NCBI GenBank assembly: GCA_946061355.1
Contig: CAMGRE010000083.1
Location: forward strand, 1-10,408
From: an uncultured bacterium
Lineage (GTDB): Bacteria; Bacillota; Clostridia; Lachnospirales; Lachnospiraceae
Direction: 5' to 3'
Length of the DNA: 10,408 nucleotides
The notes below the pieces were generated by a model. It worked only from the letters and a program-made list of their open reading frames with translations, searched no databases and was not told the origin of the DNA. Positions 7,489 to 10,408 of this stretch are shown piece after piece; position 1 is the first letter of the stretch, and every line of letters begins with the position of its first letter. The position numbers were made by a program, and so were the translations under genes.

Positions 7489-8742
7489 ATGGATATGACA
7501 CAACAAAATACACCTTCTGCCGATGCGATCCGGAAGAATATGCTCTGGAATGTGGTCGGATCGGTTGGCTTTATCGGGGCACAGTGGGTGATGACAATCC
7601 TGATTGTCCATCTGGCGGGTTATACGGAGGCGGGCTATCTGTCTCTGGGGCTTTCCCTCACCAATGTATTTACCAACATTGCGTATTTCTGCATCCGTAA
7701 CTTCCAGGTGTCGGACAGCAGGAGCAAATATTCCACGGACACTTATGTGACGCATAGAGTAGTGATGACGGTTCTTGCGCTCGGCAGTTATACGGTTTTT
7801 GTCCTGCTGAACGGGTATTCTCTCTATCTGACAGTGTTTCTGATTCTGTTCATGTTCTACCGCGTCAGTGAGGCGGTGGTGGATGTGTTCCATGGGATTG
7901 ACCAGCGCTCCTGGCGGCTGGATACGGCGGGACAGTCTTTCCTGATGAGAGGGATTTTTACGCTCATTGCTTTTGTGGTCGTGGAGAAGCTCACCGGCAA
8001 TCTGGTGATCACGACACTGCTTATGCTGGTGGCAGCCTATGGCGTGATCCTTACTTTTGATATTCCGCGCGCTGCAAGACTCGAGTCTTTTTCCGTTAAA
8101 TTAGGCAAAAAAGAATGGCCGGCGCTTGTCGCACTGACCAGAGAATGTCTGCCTTTATTTATCTATGCCATCTGCCTGAATGCAGTGGTGCCGATTCCGA
8201 GGTATTTTCTCGAGAAGCTTCAGGGAAGCGAAGTCCTTGGTTTCTATGCGTCGGTAGCCATCCCGGCGTCGGTGATCCAGCTCCTTGCTTCCTATGTGTT
8301 TAATACTTTTACAGGTCTGTTCTCTGAGTACCGGGAAAAGGGTCAGAAAAAAGAATTTATGGCGCTGTTCTGGAAGCTGACAGCGGCTGTCAGTGCCATT
8401 GTGGTATTGGCGGTAGGCGGTTCGCTGCTACTCGGCGAATGGGCGCTGACGCTTGTGTTTAATGAATCGATCAGACCGTATGCCTATCTGCTGGTGCCCA
8501 CGGTCGTATGCTGCGGCGTGATCGCCATGATCTGGTTCGTCGGCACGGTGCTGGTAGTGCTCAGGGACATGAAAGGACTTTTGCTTGGAGCTGTGGCAGG
8601 AGCCGTGGTCAGTGCTGCCGTATCGTATCCCTGTATCCTTGCCTGGGGCGTGGACGGTGTGAATGCAAGCCTCTTTGTTTCAAGCATTGTCTCGCTGCTG
8701 ATCTTTGCGTGGCGGCTTCGGGCAAGTGTGTGCCGGATGTAG
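7489..8742 (+). CDS. Polysaccharide flippase, Wzx-like (MOP/MATE superfamily)
   Basis: A 417-residue integral membrane protein with about twelve hydrophobic segments (approximately 20-42, 47-70, 90-108, 112-134, 152-169, 172-190, 220-240, 249-275, 296-316, 331-358, 364-387, 392-410), the number expected for Wzx/PST-type lipid-linked oligosaccharide flippases. The opening AIRKNMLWNVVGSVGF and the polar second half of helix 8 fit this family, which lacks sharp motifs, so the call rests on topology, length and context. It would move undecaprenyl-linked glycan units to the outer leaflet. The ATG at 7489 is served by AAGGAG with a 9 nt spacer and starts 6 bp after the CotH stop; the second Met (7495) is less well placed. 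It is the last gene of the + strand run and the next gene converges on it. A related exporter of another lipid-linked product is possible. Confidence 0.87.
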   Translation: MDMTQQNTPSADAIRKNMLWNVVGSVGFIGAQWVMTILIVHLAGYTEAGYLSLGLSLTNVFTNIAYFCIRNFQVSDSRSKYSTDTYVTHRVVMTVLALGSYTVFVLLNGYSLYLTVFLILFMFYRVSEAVVDVFHGIDQRSWRLDTAGQSFLMRGIFTLIAFVVVEKLTGNLVITTLLMLVAAYGVILTFDIPRAARLESFSVKLGKKEWPALVALTRECLPLFIYAICLNAVVPIPRYFLEKLQGSEVLGFYASVAIPASVIQLLASYVFNTFTGLFSEYREKGQKKEFMALFWKLTAAVSAIVVLAVGGSLLLGEWALTLVFNESIRPYAYLLVPTVVCCGVIAMIWFVGTVLVVLRDMKGLLLGAVAGAVVSAAVSYPCILAWGVDGVNASLFVSSIVSLLIFAWRLRASVCRM

Positions 8743-8781
8743 TTTATTCGCGCATGGTTCATTTACCGCGAGGATTGTTAA
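8743..8781. other. Convergent intergenic gap
   Basis: This 39 bp gap separates the converging flippase and GT2 genes. A 5 bp inverted repeat (TCGCG at 8748-8752, CGCGA at 8767-8771) with a 14 nt loop is present but has no following T-tract, so no intrinsic terminator is called. Transcription may end further inside the opposing genes or by another mechanism. Confidence 0.5.
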
Positions 8782-9723
8782 CTACTTCATTTTGCGCTTG
8801 AATTCGTCCGCAGCCTGATTCAGCTCAAATTCAAAATCACGTCTGTTTTTCTCACTCATATTGCTTAAGATCAGTCCGGCAAAGAAGGATTGCACGGCCG
8901 TCATGGCTGAGAAACCGCACATCACCAGTGTGGGGATCTGATCTACCAGATGAGTCTCCAGGAATTTGATAAACACCGGGATAAAGAAGATAATGGCAAG
9001 CACGAACAGGAGAATGCCGATCCAGCTGAAAAATACAAGGGGCTTATAATTCTTGAACAGTCTGAGGATCATTTTCAGCACTTTGAAGCCGTCAGAGTAC
9101 GTGTTCAGCTTGGATACGCTTCCCGCCGGTCTGTCTCTGTAATCCACGATGACATTTTCAATCTGCATATTGTTGTATACAGCGTGTATGGTCATCTCCG
9201 TCTCGATCTCAAAGCCGCGTGACAGCACGGGAAATGTCTTTACGAAACCGTAGCTGAAAGCGCGGTAGCCTGTCATGATGTCCTTGATGTTGGAATGGAA
9301 CAGATAATTGATGCTACCGCGAACCAGGCTGTTGCCGAAATTGTGGAAAGGACGCTTGTTCTCCGTGAAATACGTGGAGGAAAGCCTGTCTCCGACCACC
9401 ATGTCCGCATTTTTCTCAAGGACCAGAGAAACCATCTCTCTTGCATGCTCTAACGGGTAGGTGTCATCACCGTCGATCATGAGATAGCACTGTGCATCGA
9501 TCTCCCGGAACATCCGGCGGATGACATTTCCCTTGCCCTGCTGATATTCATGGCGCACGATTGCTCCGGCGTCAGCGGCAATCCTGGCAGTGTCGTCGGT
9601 GGAATTGTTGTCATATACATAGATCACGGCCTCCGGCAGGGCGGCTTTCGTATCGTTTACCACTTTCCCGATGGTCTGTGCTTCATTATAGCACGGGATC
9701 AAAACTGCAATCTTATCAAGCAT
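8782..9723 (-). CDS. GT2 family glycosyltransferase, polyprenyl-phosphate-sugar synthase-like, two C-terminal TM helices
   Basis: A 313-residue GT-A enzyme in the DPM1/polyprenyl-phosphate glycosyltransferase group. The N-terminal catalytic part has LIPCYNEAQTIGKV (8-21), YDNNSTDDT (37-45), QGKGNVIRRMF (62-72), MIDGDDTYP (82-90; DxD = D84/D86), DIMTGYRAFS (148-157) and GFEIETEMTIHA (170-181), followed by RPAGSVSKLNTYSDG (198-212). Two hydrophobic helices (about 229-252 and 264-286) anchor it, and a short charged tail ends it. The expected reaction is sugar transfer from a nucleotide donor to undecaprenyl phosphate on the inner face, giving a donor for GT-C enzymes. The start is placed at 9723 rather than at an in-frame Met at 9774, because it falls 1 nt after the stop of the gene before, has GAGAGG with a 9 nt spacer, and begins the family's first strand directly. 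The partner GT-C protein may be the adjacent partial gene. Confidence 0.93.
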   Translation of the reverse strand: MLDKIAVLIPCYNEAQTIGKVVNDTKAALPEAVIYVYDNNSTDDTARIAADAGAIVRHEYQQGKGNVIRRMFREIDAQCYLMIDGDDTYPLEHAREMVSLVLEKNADMVVGDRLSSTYFTENKRPFHNFGNSLVRGSINYLFHSNIKDIMTGYRAFSYGFVKTFPVLSRGFEIETEMTIHAVYNNMQIENVIVDYRDRPAGSVSKLNTYSDGFKVLKMILRLFKNYKPLVFFSWIGILLFVLAIIFFIPVFIKFLETHLVDQIPTLVMCGFSAMTAVQSFFAGLILSNMSEKNRRDFEFELNQAADEFKRKMK

Positions 9724-9724
9724 T

Positions 9725-10408
9725 TTATGGTTCCTCTCTGTTTTCTGCAGGTTCTTTTCTAAAAATATGAACAATCTGCCATATCACGGCACCGATGGCT
9801 GTCAGGATCGAGATCCAGGCAGACAGTGTGTAACTGACCGGCACGCGGTAGAACACGGTTATCTTATGGGGGTTGCCGTCTCCGTTTAATAATACATGAA
9901 TTTTGTTATTATATCCAGTCCCCAAAGGAATTTGTTCACCTTTCTCATCCACGGCTTCATACCCCATGTAATACTGGATGGGAAGGTCTGCATATTGTCC
10001 GGAAGCAGAAGCAACGTAGGATAGCTCTGTTGTGGTTCCGTGCCGCTCAAAACTTTCAATCTGGACTGCACTTTCATCCATCATAACGATATCTGTGTTG
10101 ATCCCGCTATCCAGCGTATTCTTCAGACGCCACTCATACGGATAGACCACGGTGTTTGCACCTTTGGGGATGCCGGTCAGTTTGGTCTCGTGCCCGATGG
10201 TGTATTCCTTGTCGGAGTAGGCGAAGTCCTCATCGCGGAATCTGGAAGCGGAGAGCAGACAGAGCGCTGCCAGCACGACACAGATTGCCGGAGTGTAGGA
10301 TGATAATACTTTTGACCGGAACAGGCAGATGCTTCCCGCCAGTGCAAACAGCAGGCTGACAGGTCCTAAGAGCCTCCAGGCGAACTGAACTTGAGTCAGG
10401 ATCAGACT
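9725..10408 (-). CDS. Large membrane protein (PTPS-related/YfhO-like), C-terminal part only, cut by right edge
   Basis: The frame has no stop up to the right edge (10408), so this is the last 227 or so residues of a longer protein. The GTG at 10276 is internal: upstream codons encode continuous hydrophobic sequence (QFAWRLLGPVSLLFALAGS, about nt 10334-10387). QF-x-WR followed by a hydrophobic helix recalls the QFPWR motif of bacterial PTPS-related and YfhO-like polytopic membrane proteins found in glycan loci; this is recollection, not a search. A second helix lies around nt 10255-10300. Then comes a soluble region of about 130 residues with alternating hydrophobic residues (about nt 9840-10240), and a last helix with SAWISILTAIGAVIWQIVHIF (about nt 9765-9830). 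A soluble domain held by a final helix suits an extracytoplasmic, probably beta-rich module. TAA ends 1 nt before the GT2 start, so the two are probably co-transcribed. It may use the lipid-linked sugar made by the GT2 enzyme; the specific activity is unknown. Confidence 0.68.
   Translation of the reverse strand, partial: SLILTQVQFAWRLLGPVSLLFALAGSICLFRSKVLSSYTPAICVVLAALCLLSASRFRDEDFAYSDKEYTIGHETKLTGIPKGANTVVYPYEWRLKNTLDSGINTDIVMMDESAVQIESFERHGTTTELSYVASASGQYADLPIQYYMGYEAVDEKGEQIPLGTGYNNKIHVLLNGDGNPHKITVFYRVPVSYTLSAWISILTAIGAVIWQIVHIFRKEPAENREEP
9733..9738 (-). promoter_or_regulatory. Ribosome binding site for the GT2 gene
   Basis: On the - strand this reads GAGAGG, 9 nt before the ATG at 9723, and lies within the last codons of the upstream membrane-protein gene. 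It decides the start in favour of 9723 over the longer in-frame option at 9774. Confidence 0.65.

Noticed and set aside
6625..7893. 422-codon open frame on the - strand, opposite CotH and flippase
   Set aside because: Long only because the + strand codons leave few antisense stops. The translation is His/Arg/Ile-rich with no recognisable domain, and it lies opposite two clear genes.
8748..8771. Possible intrinsic terminator between the convergent genes
   Set aside because: Only a 5 bp stem with a 14 nt loop and no T-run on either side.
9724..9774. N-terminal extension of the GT2 protein by 17 residues from 9774
   Set aside because: It would overlap the upstream gene by about 50 bp. The start at 9723 has a good ribosome site and sits 1 nt after the upstream stop.
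9725..10276. A complete small 183-residue protein starting at GTG 10276
   Set aside because: The frame continues without a stop to the window edge and encodes hydrophobic sequence typical of a larger membrane protein, so the start is an artefact of the cut.
1..10408. CRISPR array, tRNA/rRNA, insertion sequence, or phage-defence system
   Set aside because: No regularly spaced repeats, no transposase or integrase motifs, no terminal inverted repeats and no RNA gene were seen. The window is filled by glycan and surface genes.

Overview
The window is a piece of a cell-surface polysaccharide or glycoconjugate locus. The organism is probably a Gram-positive member of the Clostridia, most likely Lachnospiraceae. 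That placement is an inference from the protein families (an MBOAT/SGNH acylation pair, a CotH-type kinase with a Listeria/Bacteroides-type repeat, large multispanning GT-C-like proteins), the GAGG-type ribosome sites, tightly packed genes and a fairly balanced base composition. No rRNA or other marker gene is present to settle it.

Layout. Positions 1-8742 hold six genes on the + strand with almost no space between them: the C-terminal part of a multispanning GT-C-like membrane protein (cut by the left edge), an MBOAT O-acyltransferase, a membrane-anchored SGNH/DltD-like protein with an extra C-terminal domain, a family-4-type glycosyltransferase, a membrane-anchored CotH kinase family protein, and a 12-helix Wzx/MOP-type flippase. 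Three of the five junctions overlap (4, 8 and 4 bp), one has a 6 bp gap, and only the MBOAT-SGNH junction has a spacer (about 66 bp). They are therefore probably one transcript with coupled translation, and its promoter lies left of the window. A 39 bp convergent gap follows. From 9723 down to 8782 on the - strand is a GT2 polyprenyl-phosphate-sugar synthase-like enzyme. It starts 1 nt after the stop of a second membrane protein that runs off the right edge, so this is the tail of a second operon.

How it may work together (inference). The GT4 enzyme adds a sugar on the cytoplasmic face, the flippase moves lipid-linked glycan outward, and the GT2 enzyme makes a lipid-linked sugar donor that a GT-C-like protein such as the two partial ones can use outside the cell. 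The MBOAT protein passes an acyl group across the membrane and the SGNH protein transfers it to the exported polymer. The CotH-family protein would act at the cell surface, possibly phosphorylating a surface partner. No initiating phosphoglycosyltransferase, polymerase or chain-length regulator is in the window.

The parts belong to known families. The less ordinary points are the extra C-terminal domain on the SGNH protein, a CotH kinase embedded in a glycan export/acylation operon, a 24 bp in-frame tandem duplication in the GT4 gene, and a beta-rich tail on the first membrane protein. No RNA gene, mobile element or CRISPR array was seen, and no stretch over 300 bases lacks a gene.
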